The notes: generated by a model not told the origin, from the letters alone. 63,101 nt of DNA from DATGLW01 sp035293965 (GCA_035293965.1 DATGLW010000054.1:1-63101), one strand, 5' to 3'. Shown: positions 41,331 to 52,924, counted from the stretch's first letter. Numbers and translations are program-made.

Positions 41331-42749
41331 ATGTTCGGGAGGGGGCGGCACGCGGGCAGGCGCTGGTGGCCCTGGCTGCTCGCATGGTGCGCGGTCGGCC
41401 TCGGCATCCGGCTCGGCACCGTGGCCGGCAATCCCGACCGGGTGGCCGGGGGCGACTCGTACTACTACCACGCCGCGGCCAACCTGCTCGCCGAGGGCAA
41501 GGGGTTCATCAACCCGTTCCTGTACTACCCCCACAACCTCCACCACCACGTGGCCACCGCCAGCTGGCCGCCGCTGTTCGTGTTCGTGCTGGCGGCGGCG
41601 TCGGTCGTCGGGTTCAAGAGCTTCCTCGCGCACCGCGTGTGGTGCTGCATCGTGGGCACCGCGGCGATCGCGGTGTGCGGCCTGGCCGGGCGCGAGGTCG
41701 GCGGTCGCCGGGTCGGGCTGCTGACGGCATTCCTGGTGGCCGTGTACCCGAACATCTGGATGAGCGACGAACTGGTGCTCTCCGAGGCGCTGTCGCCGCT
41801 GCTGGTGGCGCTCGTGCTCCTCACCGCCTACCGCTTCTGGCGGCGGCCGGGCTGGCGGCGCGCCGCCGCCCTGGGCGCCGCGATCGGCGTGGCCGCGCTC
41901 GGGCGTGACGAGCTGGCCCTCCTGGCCGTCTTCATCCTGGTGCCCCTCGCCCTCATGGCCAAGGCTGTGCGCTGGCGCTCGCGCGTCGGCTTCCTCGGCG
42001 CGGGGGCACTCACGGCAGCACTCGTCGTCGCTCCGTGGGTCGGCTACAACATGAGCCGCTTCGAGAAGCCCGTCTTCATCAGCTCAGGGTTCGGGGTCAC
42101 GCTCGCCTCGGCCAACTGCAACGAGACGTACTCGGGGCGCTTCATCGGCTACTGGTCCTACGCCTGCGCCCTGCGCGCGCCGCTCGACAGGCGGGCCGAC
42201 GAGTCGGTCCAGGCCGCCGAGGCGCAGGCCTACGCCCTCCGCTTCGTCCGGGCCCACGAGAACCGGCTCCTGGCAGTCGAGGCGGCCCGCCTCGGGCGAG
42301 GCTTCGGCTTCTTCCACCCGCTCGACCAGGTCCACCTCGACTCGCTGGTCGAGACGCGCCCCTACCACTGGGCCCTCGTCGGCCTCGGCATGTACTACGG
42401 CCTCTTCGCGCTCGGGATCGGGGGCGTCGTGGTGCTCCGCCGGCGGCGGGTGCCGGTCGGCCCGCTTCTGGCCATCGGCCTCGACGTCGTGATCGCCATG
42501 TCCCTCACCTTCGGCAACACCCGCTACCGGACGCCTTTCGAGGTCAGCCTGGCCATCCTGGCCGCCGTGCAGCTCGACTGGGTGTGGGCCCGGCTGCGCC
42601 CGGTCCGCCAAGGGGACCTCGGCGACCGGGCCGAAGGGCACGGCCGCGGGGAGCCCGCCGAGCGGGGGGACGAGGAGCCAGCCCCCGTCGGGGGCCGGCG
42701 TGGGACCGGGGACCCCGCGAGCGCGTCGCTCGCCGACGCTGCCCGGTAG
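41331..42749 (+). CDS. GT-C family glycosyltransferase, polyprenyl-phosphate type
   Basis: 472-residue multi-pass membrane protein with about ten helices. After the first helix comes an acidic luminal loop, VAGGDSYYYHAAANLLAEG, which matches the GT39/GT83-like catalytic Asp loop of lipid-linked sugar transferases. Later loops are short, and the C-terminal 45 residues are a charged Gly/Glu/Arg-rich cytoplasmic tail. The ATG lacks a ribosome site but has TAAAGT seven bases upstream, suggesting a leaderless mRNA. It starts a plus-strand operon with the GT2 and DUF2304 genes, a combination common in polyprenyl-phosphate sugar pathways: the GT2 makes the lipid-linked sugar and this enzyme uses it. 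Confidence 0.85.
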   Translation: MFGRGRHAGRRWWPWLLAWCAVGLGIRLGTVAGNPDRVAGGDSYYYHAAANLLAEGKGFINPFLYYPHNLHHHVATASWPPLFVFVLAAASVVGFKSFLAHRVWCCIVGTAAIAVCGLAGREVGGRRVGLLTAFLVAVYPNIWMSDELVLSEALSPLLVALVLLTAYRFWRRPGWRRAAALGAAIGVAALGRDELALLAVFILVPLALMAKAVRWRSRVGFLGAGALTAALVVAPWVGYNMSRFEKPVFISSGFGVTLASANCNETYSGRFIGYWSYACALRAPLDRRADESVQAAEAQAYALRFVRAHENRLLAVEAARLGRGFGFFHPLDQVHLDSLVETRPYHWALVGLGMYYGLFALGIGGVVVLRRRRVPVGPLLAIGLDVVIAMSLTFGNTRYRTPFEVSLAILAAVQLDWVWARLRPVRQGDLGDRAEGHGRGEPAERGDEEPAPVGGRRGTGDPASASLADAAR

Positions 42750-42756
42750 CTGGCGG

Positions 42757-43716
42757 GTGGCCGTGGAGCCGGGGCCCGACGTGCTGGTGGTGCTGCCCGC
42801 GTACAACGAGCAGGCCTCGGTGGGCGTGGTGGTCGGGGAAGTGCGACGGGAGGCGCCCGGGGTGCGGGTGCTGGTGGTGGACGACGGTTCGACCGATGCC
42901 ACGGCTTCGGTGGCCCGGGCCGCAGGAGCCGAGGTGGTGTCCGACGTGCTCAACCTCGGTGTCGGCGGCGCCATGCGGGTGGGGTTCCGCTACGCAGCTG
43001 CCCACGGCTTCCGCGCCGTCGTGCAGGTCGACGCCGACGGGCAGCACGATCCGCGCGACCTGCCTCGGCTGCTGGCCCCCCTCGATCCCGACGCGCCGCC
43101 CATGGTGGTCATCGGGGCCCGCTTCGCCGGCACCGGGGAGTTCCCGGTGCCCCTCGCCCGCCGGTTGGCGATGCGGCTCCTCGCTGCCTACCTGTCGCGC
43201 CTCACCCGGGTGCGCCTGACCGACGTCACCTCGGGGTTCCGCGCCCACAACCGGGCGGCCATCGAGCTGTTCGCCCGCACCTACCCGGCCGACTACCTCG
43301 CCGACACCGTCGAGTCGCTCGTGATCGCGGCCGGCGCCGGCGGCACCGTGCTCCAGGTGCCGGTGACCATGCGCCCCCGCTACGCCGGCACCTCGACCCA
43401 GTCCACCGGCAAGGCGGCGCTCTACCTGGCGCGGGTGGTCCTCATGCTGGCGCTCACCATCCTGCGGCGCCGCCCCCCGCTCGGCCGGGCCGCCCTGGGC
43501 CGGGCCCCCTCGCCACGACCGGTTCCGCCGGCGCCCGGCAACCCGGCTGGCCGGCCCGGCAACCCGGCTGGCCGGCCCGACCACCCGGCTGGCCGGCCCG
43601 ACCACCTGGCCGGCCCGCCAGGCAACGAGCCCCCGGCCGGCCCGCCAGGCAACCGAGCCGTCCAACCCTACGAGCAAGCCGTCCAACCCGGCTTCGAGCA
43701 AGGAGGTGCCCCGTGA
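42757..43716 (+). CDS. Glycosyltransferase family 2 (DPM/DpgS-like)
   Basis: 319-residue cytosolic GT-A enzyme. VLVVLPAYNEQASV and VLVVDDGSTDAT form the nucleotide-sugar site, VQVDADGQHDP carries the metal-binding DxD, and SGFRAHNRAAIELF is the acceptor region. The fold core resembles dolichol/polyprenyl-phosphate mannosyltransferases. The last 70 residues are an unusual Pro/Gly/Asn/Arg-rich repeat (GNPAGRP-like, four 7-residue units). The GTG at 42757 is seven bases after the preceding stop, and its own TGA overlaps the DUF2304 start as GTGA. Likely makes a polyprenyl-phosphate sugar used by neighbouring GT-C enzymes; the sugar is unknown. Confidence 0.88.
   Translation: MAVEPGPDVLVVLPAYNEQASVGVVVGEVRREAPGVRVLVVDDGSTDATASVARAAGAEVVSDVLNLGVGGAMRVGFRYAAAHGFRAVVQVDADGQHDPRDLPRLLAPLDPDAPPMVVIGARFAGTGEFPVPLARRLAMRLLAAYLSRLTRVRLTDVTSGFRAHNRAAIELFARTYPADYLADTVESLVIAAGAGGTVLQVPVTMRPRYAGTSTQSTGKAALYLARVVLMLALTILRRRPPLGRAALGRAPSPRPVPPAPGNPAGRPGNPAGRPDHPAGRPDHLAGPPGNEPPAGPPGNRAVQPYEQAVQPGFEQGGAP
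43537..43620 (+). repeat. 21-bp in-frame tandem repeat in the GT2 tail
   Basis: Four 21-bp units starting at 43537, 43558, 43579 and 43600 encode GNPAGRP, GNPAGRP, DHPAGRP and DHLAGPP. Drift increases toward the 3' end. Related Pro/Gly-rich sequence continues to 43650. Confidence 0.85.
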
Positions 43717-43964
43717 GCGGCGTGCACGTGATCGCCCTGGTGAGCGCGCTGGTGACGCTGAGCGTGATCGTCGAGCTCTCGCGCCGCCGGCAGCTGCGCG
43801 AGAAGTACGCCGTGGTCTGGCTGGCGGTGGGCCTCGTCGTGGCCGTCTTCGCCATCGCACCGGGCCTCTTCAACCGTCTCGCCCACGCCATGGGCGTGAT
43901 CAACCCACCGGACCTGCTCTCGGTCGTGTCGGTGCTCTTCCTCCTCGTGTGTGCGTCCACCTGA
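43713..43964 (+). CDS. DUF2304 protein, reading frame truncated
   Basis: 83 codons open from a GTG that overlaps the GT2 stop as GTGA. The product has two membrane helices with the family-typical LSRRRQLREKYAVVWLAV between them, then INPPDLLSVVSVLFLLV, which matches DUF2304. DUF2304 proteins are usually about 110-120 residues and often follow GT2 genes in polyprenyl-sugar pathways. Here the frame stops at TGA (43962) just after a GTGTGTG run. The expected C-terminus continues in another frame to 44062. Either a recent frameshift, an assembly error, or frameshifting during translation. Confidence 0.65.
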   Translation: MSGVHVIALVSALVTLSVIVELSRRRQLREKYAVVWLAVGLVVAVFAIAPGLFNRLAHAMGVINPPDLLSVVSVLFLLVCAST

Positions 43965-44062
43965 GCTGGGAGCTCGGGCGGATGGAGGACAAGACCCGGG
44001 TGCTGGCCGAAGAGCTCACGCTCTTGCGCAAGGAGCTCGAGGAGCGGACGCTACCGGCCTGA
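43948..44062 (+). pseudogene. Out-of-frame C-terminal part of the DUF2304 gene
   Basis: In the frame of position 44060, the sequence from the GT run reads VCVHLSWELGRMEDKT, then a charged helix TRVLAEELTLLRKELEERT, ending at TGA. This is the usual C-terminal cytosolic coiled-coil of DUF2304 proteins. Removing two bases (or adding one) in the GTGTGTG run at 43947-43953 would join it to the upstream frame. The 3' end overlaps the convergent GT4 gene by 12 bp. Confidence 0.7.
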
Positions 44063-45292
44063 GGGCGCCCCAGCCCGCGCCGGGCGCGTCGCGGCCACGA
44101 GCGCCTCGAGCGTCCCGCGGGCGGTCGCCTCCCAGGTGAGGTGGCTGGCCCGCTCCAGCGCGGCCGCGCCGAGCCGCGCCCGCAGGGCGGGATCGGACAG
44201 CACGCGGTCGAGCGCCGAGAGGAGCTCGGCGGGCCCGGAGGCGAGCAGTCCCGTCACGCCGTCGACCACGGCGTCGGCGTGCCCGGGGATCCGCGTGGCA
44301 ACCGCCGGTGTCCCGCAGGCCGCCGCCTCGGTGATCGTCATCCCCCACCCCTCGTGCGACGAGGTCGAGGCCACCACCCAGGCCCGCCGATAGAGGTCGA
44401 GCAGCTGGGCGTCGGTCAGGCGCCCGGGCAGCCGCAGCCACGAGCCGGCGTCGCGGGCCGCCACCTCCGCCCGGAGGCGCTCGAGCTCGTACCCCTCGCC
44501 GGCGACCACGGCACGCAGGTCGGGGTGGCGCGCCTTGAGGCGGCCCAGCACCTCGATGAGCACGTCGAAGTGCTTCACCGGCACGAGCCGGCCGACCGCC
44601 ACCACGAGGGGCCGGCGCGAGCGCCGCCCCCCGGGGGTGAAGCGAGGGTCGACGCCGGGGGGCACGACCCAGACCCGCGACGGGTCGAGTCCCAGAGTGG
44701 CGACGATGTCCTGGCGCGAGGAATCCGACAGGGTGACGACGTTGGTCGACCGGTAGAGGGGCGGCGCGAGGTACCGCTCGGTCAGCTCCCCGAGGCGGGC
44801 CCAGCCGGGCGAGAGCACCATGCGCCACATCTCGCCGTGCACGTGGTGCAAGAAGACGACGCGGGGCCCCCGCGCCCACAGGGGGGAGAAGAAGGGCATG
44901 CCGTTCCAGATCTCGACCAGCCCGTCCCACCGGCCGCTCCGCCCCACCATGCCGCTCAGTGCGGCGCGCGGGAACACCAGGTAGCGGCCGGCCTTGCGGA
45001 CGACGCGGTAGCCGTCGCGCACGACCTCGACCGGGTGCCCGGCGGCGAACGAGGTCCGCATCGTCACCTCGAGGCCGGCCGCCGCCCACTGGGCCGCCAC
45101 GCGGGCTGCGTGGAGCTCGGAGCCGCCGGCCTCCGGGTCGTCGAGGTCGCGCCAGGCAAGGATGTGGATCCGCCGGAGCCCGGCGCCGGCCGCCAGGTCA
45201 CCGAGCTTCGGCGGGGCCTCCTCGCCCGCTGCGGGCGGCTCCCCGGCCAACCCCTCGGGCGGGGGCTCTCCAGGCGGGTGCTCGGCAGTCAT
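44051..45292 (-). CDS. Glycosyltransferase family 4
   Basis: 413-residue GT-B enzyme. A 45-residue Pro/Glu-rich N-terminus precedes the donor/acceptor Rossmann domains. Landmarks are WRDLDDPEAGGSELHAA in the acceptor domain, VVAVGRLVPVKHFDVLIEVL, and the retaining-type donor motif SSHEGWGMTITEAAACGTP, whose Glu binds the sugar nucleotide. The ATG overlaps the acyltransferase stop as ATGA, so the pair is translationally coupled. It likely adds a hexose or related sugar to a cell-surface glycan or glycolipid. Acceptor and sugar are unknown. Confidence 0.9.
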   Translation of the reverse strand: MTAEHPPGEPPPEGLAGEPPAAGEEAPPKLGDLAAGAGLRRIHILAWRDLDDPEAGGSELHAARVAAQWAAAGLEVTMRTSFAAGHPVEVVRDGYRVVRKAGRYLVFPRAALSGMVGRSGRWDGLVEIWNGMPFFSPLWARGPRVVFLHHVHGEMWRMVLSPGWARLGELTERYLAPPLYRSTNVVTLSDSSRQDIVATLGLDPSRVWVVPPGVDPRFTPGGRRSRRPLVVAVGRLVPVKHFDVLIEVLGRLKARHPDLRAVVAGEGYELERLRAEVAARDAGSWLRLPGRLTDAQLLDLYRRAWVVASTSSHEGWGMTITEAAACGTPAVATRIPGHADAVVDGVTGLLASGPAELLSALDRVLSDPALRARLGAAALERASHLTWEATARGTLEALVAATRPARAGAPSGR

Positions 45293-46836
45293 GGTCGCTC
45301 GGAGGTGGGCACGAGCAGCCCGGCCGGAGCCGGCACGGGAGCGGGCGGGCCCGGCACCCGTGCGGCGGCGCTCCCGCTCCTGGGCCGCAGCCGTCCCCAC
45401 CACCCGATCCGGTCCTTCAGCTGCAGGATCGGGCGCTCGACGAGCAGGTAGCTCGCCGCGGCAGACGCGGTGGCCAGCCCGAGGACCCCGAGCAGCAGCT
45501 GCCACCACGGCAAGCCGAAGGGGAAGTTCAGGTTGCGATGCGTCCACCGCAGGTACTGGAGGATCCACCCCTGGTGCCAGAGGTAGATGCCGTAGGAGAC
45601 GACGCCCACCGCGGCCACCAGCCGGTTGGAGAGGAACCGCCGGATGAGGCCCCGGCGGCTCGGCCCGAACACGGCCGGCAGCAGCAGGAAGAAGGCAAAG
45701 GTCCCGTAGAGGGACTGGCGCACCAGGTTGAGGGCCAGGTGGTCCGTGTAGATGGGCACGATCGGGATGCCCTGGTTCGACACGGCCCAGAAGGCCGCCC
45801 CCGCGCAGGCCCAGCTCACCCACGGCATGAGGGGGTGCCAGAGCCAGCGCGGCTCCGAGTTGCGGTGCGCCAGCCAGCTGCTCATGACGGCGAGGAACAT
45901 CCCGAGGGCGAACAGGTCCAGCCAGGCGGGAAGCCAGATGGTCATCACGTGGGCTTCGAGCGTGTGCTGGTGGAACACGAAGGTCCGGAACCCCAGGCTC
46001 ACCCCGACGAGCACGGCAAGGCCCACGAGCTCCCGCACCAGCTGGTTGCGGTCCGAGCGCCGGCGCGCCCCCACGACCGCCGCGTACAGGGGGAGGAACA
46101 GGTAGAACGTCACCTCCGTGCACAGCGACCACGCCTGCGACACGCCGGTCAGGACCACGTGGGGGAAGTAGATCTGGGCGAAGCCGTAGTAGATGAGCAC
46201 GTTGCGCCACCCGTGGAGGAGGTGCACGTCGCCGTGCATGACGTAGCTCACGACGGTGAAGGCCAGCCAGTACGCCGGCACGATCCGCAGCAGGCGGCGG
46301 ACCCAGAACCGCCCGGTGCTCGGTGCCTTGCCGCCACCGATGTGGGAGGCGGCAAAGGGCCGGTAGAGAAGGAAGCCCGAGATGAGGAAGAACACCGACA
46401 CGCCGATCTCGAGGCGGGCGGTGTAGATCCCGTAGGGCGACGACGTCGTGAACCCCGAGATGAAGGCCGTGTGCACCATCACCACGGTGACGGCGGCAAA
46501 GGCGCGCAGGCCGTCGAAGCACGGGAAGTGCCGCGGCCGGACGGGCTCCTGGCGGGCGCCTCGGCGGCGCCGCGCCGGCACCGGCGACCCCGCCGCCTCC
46601 GGTCCGGCGGAGGGCCCAGGGGCCGGCCCGACTTCGATCGCCTCGGGCGCCAGGCCACCGTCGACCCCGGGAAGCGCCCCCTCACCACGGGGAACCGTGG
46701 CGCCCGCAAGCGGCGGAGGCCCCGCCACCGCCGGCTTGGGAGCCGCCACGGCGGGCGGACCGGGCACGGCGGCGGCGCTCAGGAGCGGGCGGGCCTCCCC
46801 GCGGTCGGCCCTGGCAACACCGTCGTCTCCGGTCAC
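45289..46836 (-). CDS. OafA/YrhL acyltransferase without SGNH domain
   Basis: 515-residue acyltransferase 3 family protein. The first 100 residues are an Ala/Pro/Gly-rich, non-membrane extension. The membrane part starts at FDGLRAFAAVTVVMVHTAF and includes EIGVSVFFLISGFLLYRPF and SLCTEVTFYLFLPLY, with ten or more helices. It stops soon after the last helix, so it lacks the SGNH domain of the other three copies in the window. The GTG at 46834-46836 is set by GAAGGGG. It is coupled to the GT4 by ATGA, suggesting acylation of the product that enzyme makes. About 240 bp downstream of uvrA. Confidence 0.88.
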   Translation of the reverse strand: MTGDDGVARADRGEARPLLSAAAVPGPPAVAAPKPAVAGPPPLAGATVPRGEGALPGVDGGLAPEAIEVGPAPGPSAGPEAAGSPVPARRRRGARQEPVRPRHFPCFDGLRAFAAVTVVMVHTAFISGFTTSSPYGIYTARLEIGVSVFFLISGFLLYRPFAASHIGGGKAPSTGRFWVRRLLRIVPAYWLAFTVVSYVMHGDVHLLHGWRNVLIYYGFAQIYFPHVVLTGVSQAWSLCTEVTFYLFLPLYAAVVGARRRSDRNQLVRELVGLAVLVGVSLGFRTFVFHQHTLEAHVMTIWLPAWLDLFALGMFLAVMSSWLAHRNSEPRWLWHPLMPWVSWACAGAAFWAVSNQGIPIVPIYTDHLALNLVRQSLYGTFAFFLLLPAVFGPSRRGLIRRFLSNRLVAAVGVVSYGIYLWHQGWILQYLRWTHRNLNFPFGLPWWQLLLGVLGLATASAAASYLLVERPILQLKDRIGWWGRLRPRSGSAAARVPGPPAPVPAPAGLLVPTSERP

Positions 46837-47079
46837 TGCGCCCCTTCGATCACCCGATCGCCACGGTGCCGTACCCCCCTCGCCGCGCCCGCCGCGCGCC
46901 CGCCAACGCCACCGACGGGCGGCCGGGTGGCGGTTGCCAGCCGGCACCCTCGGGCCCGGACCGCAGAACGGTCGTCCACACTACCTGGCAGCTGATGAAC
47001 CCGGTGCCGTCACCGATCGCCAATGGTTCCGATCGAGGAGCGCTTTGACCTCGCACCTGGCCGCCGGCACGCCGGCTCG

Positions 47080-49929
<2,850 letters not shown>

Positions 49930-49935
49930 GAACGG

Positions 49936-49941
49936 AGGATA
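49936..49941 (-). promoter_or_regulatory. Likely leaderless -10 box of uvrA
   Basis: TATCCT on the minus strand, six bases before the GTG, with no ribosome-binding site. The -35 region is unclear. Confidence 0.5.
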
Positions 49942-50146
49942 CCGGAACCGTACCGAACGCCCGCGAGCCGCACGCGCAGGCCTCGACGCCCTGGGCACGC
50001 AGGATGTCAGCTGGCGCGAGCCCTCAGGCTTCGCCGGGCTGGGCCGGGGCATCCGGCAACGGGCTGCCCTGGCCCCCTGCGGCGACGGCCGGCCGGCTCG
50101 CTGGGCCCGAGCCTCCTCCGACCTCCATCGTTCGTCATCCAATCGC

Positions 50147-50175
50147 TTGCGCTCGTCACGGTTCGGCCATATGGT
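50147..50175 (+). promoter_or_regulatory. Promoter of the periplasmic binding protein gene
   Basis: TTGCGC, a 17-bp spacer, TATGGT. Transcription would start near 50182, giving a leader of about 59 nt before the GTG at 50241 and its AAGGGGGT ribosome site. Confidence 0.6.
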
Positions 50176-50240
50176 TCTCAACAATGTTTCGGCTCGATCG
50201 GTCGCGCCCCTCAGGGAGACGGCCGAGAGAAGGGGGTCCG

Positions 50241-51491
50241 GTGCTACGACTCAGGTTCGCCGGCGTCGCTGCCGCATCCGGGTTGGTCGCTGCCTCGCTG
50301 TTCCTGGCCCTGCCGGCCGGCACGGCATCGGCGGCCAAGAGCCCCATCGTCATCGGCTACGTGTCAGACCTGACGGGGGTCGCCTCCTCGACCTTCACCG
50401 ACGGCCCCGGGGGCGCCCGGGCGCGTATCGACGCCCAGAACGCCCAGGGCGGGGTGAACGGCCATCCCCTCAAGCTCGCCGTCGAGGACGACCAGTCCAG
50501 CCCGACCGCGAATCTCACGGCATCGCAGGACCTCGTGGCGAACAAGCACGCCATGGTGGTCGTCAACTTCTCGGCCTTCGCCTTCGGAGCCATCCGCTAC
50601 CTGAACCAGCAGGGGATACCGGTCACGGGAGCCGGCTTCGACGGGCCGGAATGGGGCGAGCAGCCCTACTCGAACATGTTCTCGTACGCCATCCCTGCCG
50701 AGTCGCCGATCAATGGCGTGTACTACAGCTACACGACGGCCGGGAAGTTCTTGAAGTCGATCGGCGCCACCAAGTACGCGGGCCTCGCCTACGGCATCTC
50801 GGAGTCGTCGCAGGAGTCGATCGTGGCCACCCAGACCTCGGCGCAGAAGTTCGGGATCAAGCCGTGCTACCTCAACCGGTCGGTTCCCTTCGGTGGCGTC
50901 GACTTCACCGCCGACGTCCTGCAGATCAAGAACGCCGGCTGCGACCTGGTGAACGGCTCGTTCGTCGACAACTCCGACGTCGCCCTCGCGAACGCGGTCA
51001 AGCAGGCGGGCATCAAGGCCAAGCAGCTGTACTTCACCGGCTACGACCAGAACATCCTGTCGAGCCCCGCGGCCCGGGCGGCGTTCGACGGCGTCTACGT
51101 GTCGGCTGGCATCAACTTCACCACCCCCAACGCAGCCACCCGCCAGATGATCGCGACGCTCAAGAGGTACGACAGCTCCTACACCGGGGGCATTCCCGAC
51201 CTCGGCCTTTACGGCTCGTACCTGGCCACCGACCTGGCCATCAAGGGCCTCCAGCTGGCGGGCAAGAACCCGACCCCGGCCTCGTTCATCTCCCACCTGC
51301 GCAAGGTCGGCAGCTACAACGCCGGCGGCATCCTCCCCTCGCCGGTCACCTTCAAGGGGTTCGCGACGCCCGCCATGTTCCCGAAGACGAGCTGCGGGTA
51401 CTACATGCAGCTGCAGGGCGACAAGTTCGTCGTCTACAGCGGCAAGCCCGTCTGCGGCACGCGCATCACCGTGAGCTTCTCGTCGTCATAG
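50241..51491 (+). CDS. ABC transporter substrate-binding protein, Leu/Ile/Val type (orphan)
   Basis: 416-residue secreted type I periplasmic-binding-fold protein. The signal peptide (RLRFAGVAAASGLVAASLF, cleavage after TASA near residue 33) has no lipobox. The mature part shows IVIGYVSDLTGVASS, NAQGGVNGHPLKLAVEDDQS and other landmarks of the Peripla_BP_6 family, which binds branched amino acids, amides, urea or aromatic compounds. The GTG at 50241 is set by AAGGGGGT. No permease or ATPase gene is adjacent, and the next gene is convergent. A clear upstream promoter suggests a well-expressed single-gene unit. Ligand unknown. Confidence 0.9.
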   Translation: MLRLRFAGVAAASGLVAASLFLALPAGTASAAKSPIVIGYVSDLTGVASSTFTDGPGGARARIDAQNAQGGVNGHPLKLAVEDDQSSPTANLTASQDLVANKHAMVVVNFSAFAFGAIRYLNQQGIPVTGAGFDGPEWGEQPYSNMFSYAIPAESPINGVYYSYTTAGKFLKSIGATKYAGLAYGISESSQESIVATQTSAQKFGIKPCYLNRSVPFGGVDFTADVLQIKNAGCDLVNGSFVDNSDVALANAVKQAGIKAKQLYFTGYDQNILSSPAARAAFDGVYVSAGINFTTPNAATRQMIATLKRYDSSYTGGIPDLGLYGSYLATDLAIKGLQLAGKNPTPASFISHLRKVGSYNAGGILPSPVTFKGFATPAMFPKTSCGYYMQLQGDKFVVYSGKPVCGTRITVSFSSS

Positions 51492-51560
51492 CCAGTCTCC
51501 CAGGGACAGCCCCGCCTGGCCCTGCCCGCCGGGCCCTGGTGCCCCGCAGGCGCGTGCGCC

Positions 51561-52673
51561 TCAGTCGTAGAGCAGCACGCCGCGGATGTTGCGGGCGTCG
51601 CGCAGGTCCTGGTACCCCTGGTTGACATCCTCGAGGCGGTAGGTGCGGGTCACCATGGCGTCGAGGTCCAGCTGCCCGCTGCGGTACAGCTCACAGAGCT
51701 TCGGGATGTCGTCGCGGATGTTCGCGGAGCCGAAGATGCTCCCGACGACGCGCTTTTCCATGATCGTCAGGTCGAGGAGGCTCATCGTGACGGAGGACTC
51801 CGCGGCCGGGTGGATGTTCGTGACGACGACGGTGCCCCGCTTCGCGCACAGGGCCATCACGTCGGCCATCATCTCGCCGCGCCCCACGCCCATGGCGCAG
51901 ATGACCTTGTCGGCCATGCGCCCCCCGGTGACCTCCCGCATCAAGCCTCGCGCGTCGACGACGCTCGGCGCGACATGGGTGGCGCCGAAGCGCCGCGCCT
52001 GCTGCTGCTTGAAGGGCGACGGGTCGATGGCGAAGAGCCGGTGCGCACCCGCGAGGCGCGCGCCCTGGAGTGCCGCGGCGCCGATCCCGCCGATGCCGAC
52101 GACGGCCACGTCGTCGCCGGGGCGCACGCCAGCCGCGTAGACGGCCGAGCCCCATCCGGTGGTGACCCCGCACCCGATGAGGCAAGCCCTGTCGAGGGGG
52201 ATGTCGTCGGGCACCTTCACGCAGGCGGCCGCGTTGACGATCGAGTGGCGGGCAAAGGTCCCGAGCATGCACATCGTCCGAAGGTCCTGGCCGCGTGCGT
52301 GGTGCCGGGCGGTGCCGTCGGCCTGGAGGCCGTCGAGCAGGACAGCGCCCGTGTCGCAGAGGTTCGAGTGCCCCCGCGCGCACGACGGGCACGTACCGCA
52401 GGCGGGGATGAACCCCAGCACCACGTGGTCCCCGGGGCGCAGCGCCGTGCACCCCGGCCCGACCGCCTCGACGACCCCCGCGCCCTCGTGGCCCCCGACG
52501 AGCGGGCGCGGCACCGGGAGGTCACCCGTCACGGCGTGCTCGTCGGAGTGGCACAGGCCCGAGGCCGCGAGCCGGACCAGCACCTCGTCGGCCCGCTGAG
52601 GCGGGTCGAGGTCGATCTCCTCGACCCGCCATTCCTTCTCGTCGGGCCAGAGCACGGCAGCCTCGGTCTTCAT
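51561..52673 (-). CDS. Zn-dependent alcohol dehydrogenase, NDMA-dependent (mycofactocin-type) family
   Basis: 370-residue medium-chain zinc dehydrogenase. The catalytic zinc site is GLCHSDEH and GGHEG, the structural zinc site is CGTCPSCARGHSNLC with four Cys, and the NAD fold is VVGIGGIGAAALQ. The N-terminus (MKTEAAVLWPDEKEWRVEEI) and the phrase GFIPACGTCPSC match the NDMA-dependent, tightly bound NAD subgroup that depends on mycofactocin for cofactor recycling. The ATG follows AAGGACG. It is downstream of uvrB by 251 bp, a spacer that contains imperfect 48-bp repeats. No mycofactocin genes are present here. Substrate unknown. Confidence 0.88.
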   Translation of the reverse strand: MKTEAAVLWPDEKEWRVEEIDLDPPQRADEVLVRLAASGLCHSDEHAVTGDLPVPRPLVGGHEGAGVVEAVGPGCTALRPGDHVVLGFIPACGTCPSCARGHSNLCDTGAVLLDGLQADGTARHHARGQDLRTMCMLGTFARHSIVNAAACVKVPDDIPLDRACLIGCGVTTGWGSAVYAAGVRPGDDVAVVGIGGIGAAALQGARLAGAHRLFAIDPSPFKQQQARRFGATHVAPSVVDARGLMREVTGGRMADKVICAMGVGRGEMMADVMALCAKRGTVVVTNIHPAAESSVTMSLLDLTIMEKRVVGSIFGSANIRDDIPKLCELYRSGQLDLDAMVTRTYRLEDVNQGYQDLRDARNIRGVLLYD

Positions 52674-52756
52674 CCCGACGTCCTTCCCCTCGGCAACGGG
52701 CCGACCGGATGGTACCGCCGCCAGGCGGCGAGCGGCCATGGCCGGATGCCCGGTCG

Positions 52757-52850
52757 CCGGCGACCCCGAGAACAGAGGCCCGGCAACGGCCGGCCCGCCC
52801 GTTGCCGCCAGGCCCGGGAACAGAGGCCCGGCCGTGGCCAGCGGCCCGAG
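52757..52850. repeat. Imperfect 48-bp direct repeat upstream of the alcohol dehydrogenase
   Basis: Two 48-bp-spaced copies share an exact 15-bp core GAACAGAGGCCCGGC at 52770-52784 and 52818-52832, plus partial matches on both sides. They fill much of the spacer between uvrB and the alcohol dehydrogenase. Confidence 0.6.
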
Positions 52851-52924
52851 GGCGCCCGCCCGTTGCCGGCGGGCGTCGTGACCCGAAGGGGCGGGGGACC
52901 TCCGGTCGAGAGCCCCGAGCAACC

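Larger units (their letters stand above)
49930..50240. other. Divergent regulatory region between uvrA and the binding protein
   Basis: 311 bp with the uvrA -10 box near 49936-49941 on the minus strand and a good promoter for the plus-strand binding-protein gene at 50147-50175. Between them I see no gene; an open frame from 50004 lacks a ribosome site and coding character. No obvious SOS box or inverted repeat. Confidence 0.5.

Noticed and set aside
52674..52850. In-frame extension of the alcohol dehydrogenase with a 16-residue repeat
   Set aside because: Family members begin at MKTEAAVLW-like residues; the extension is Ala/Gly/Pro low-complexity sequence without an obvious start.
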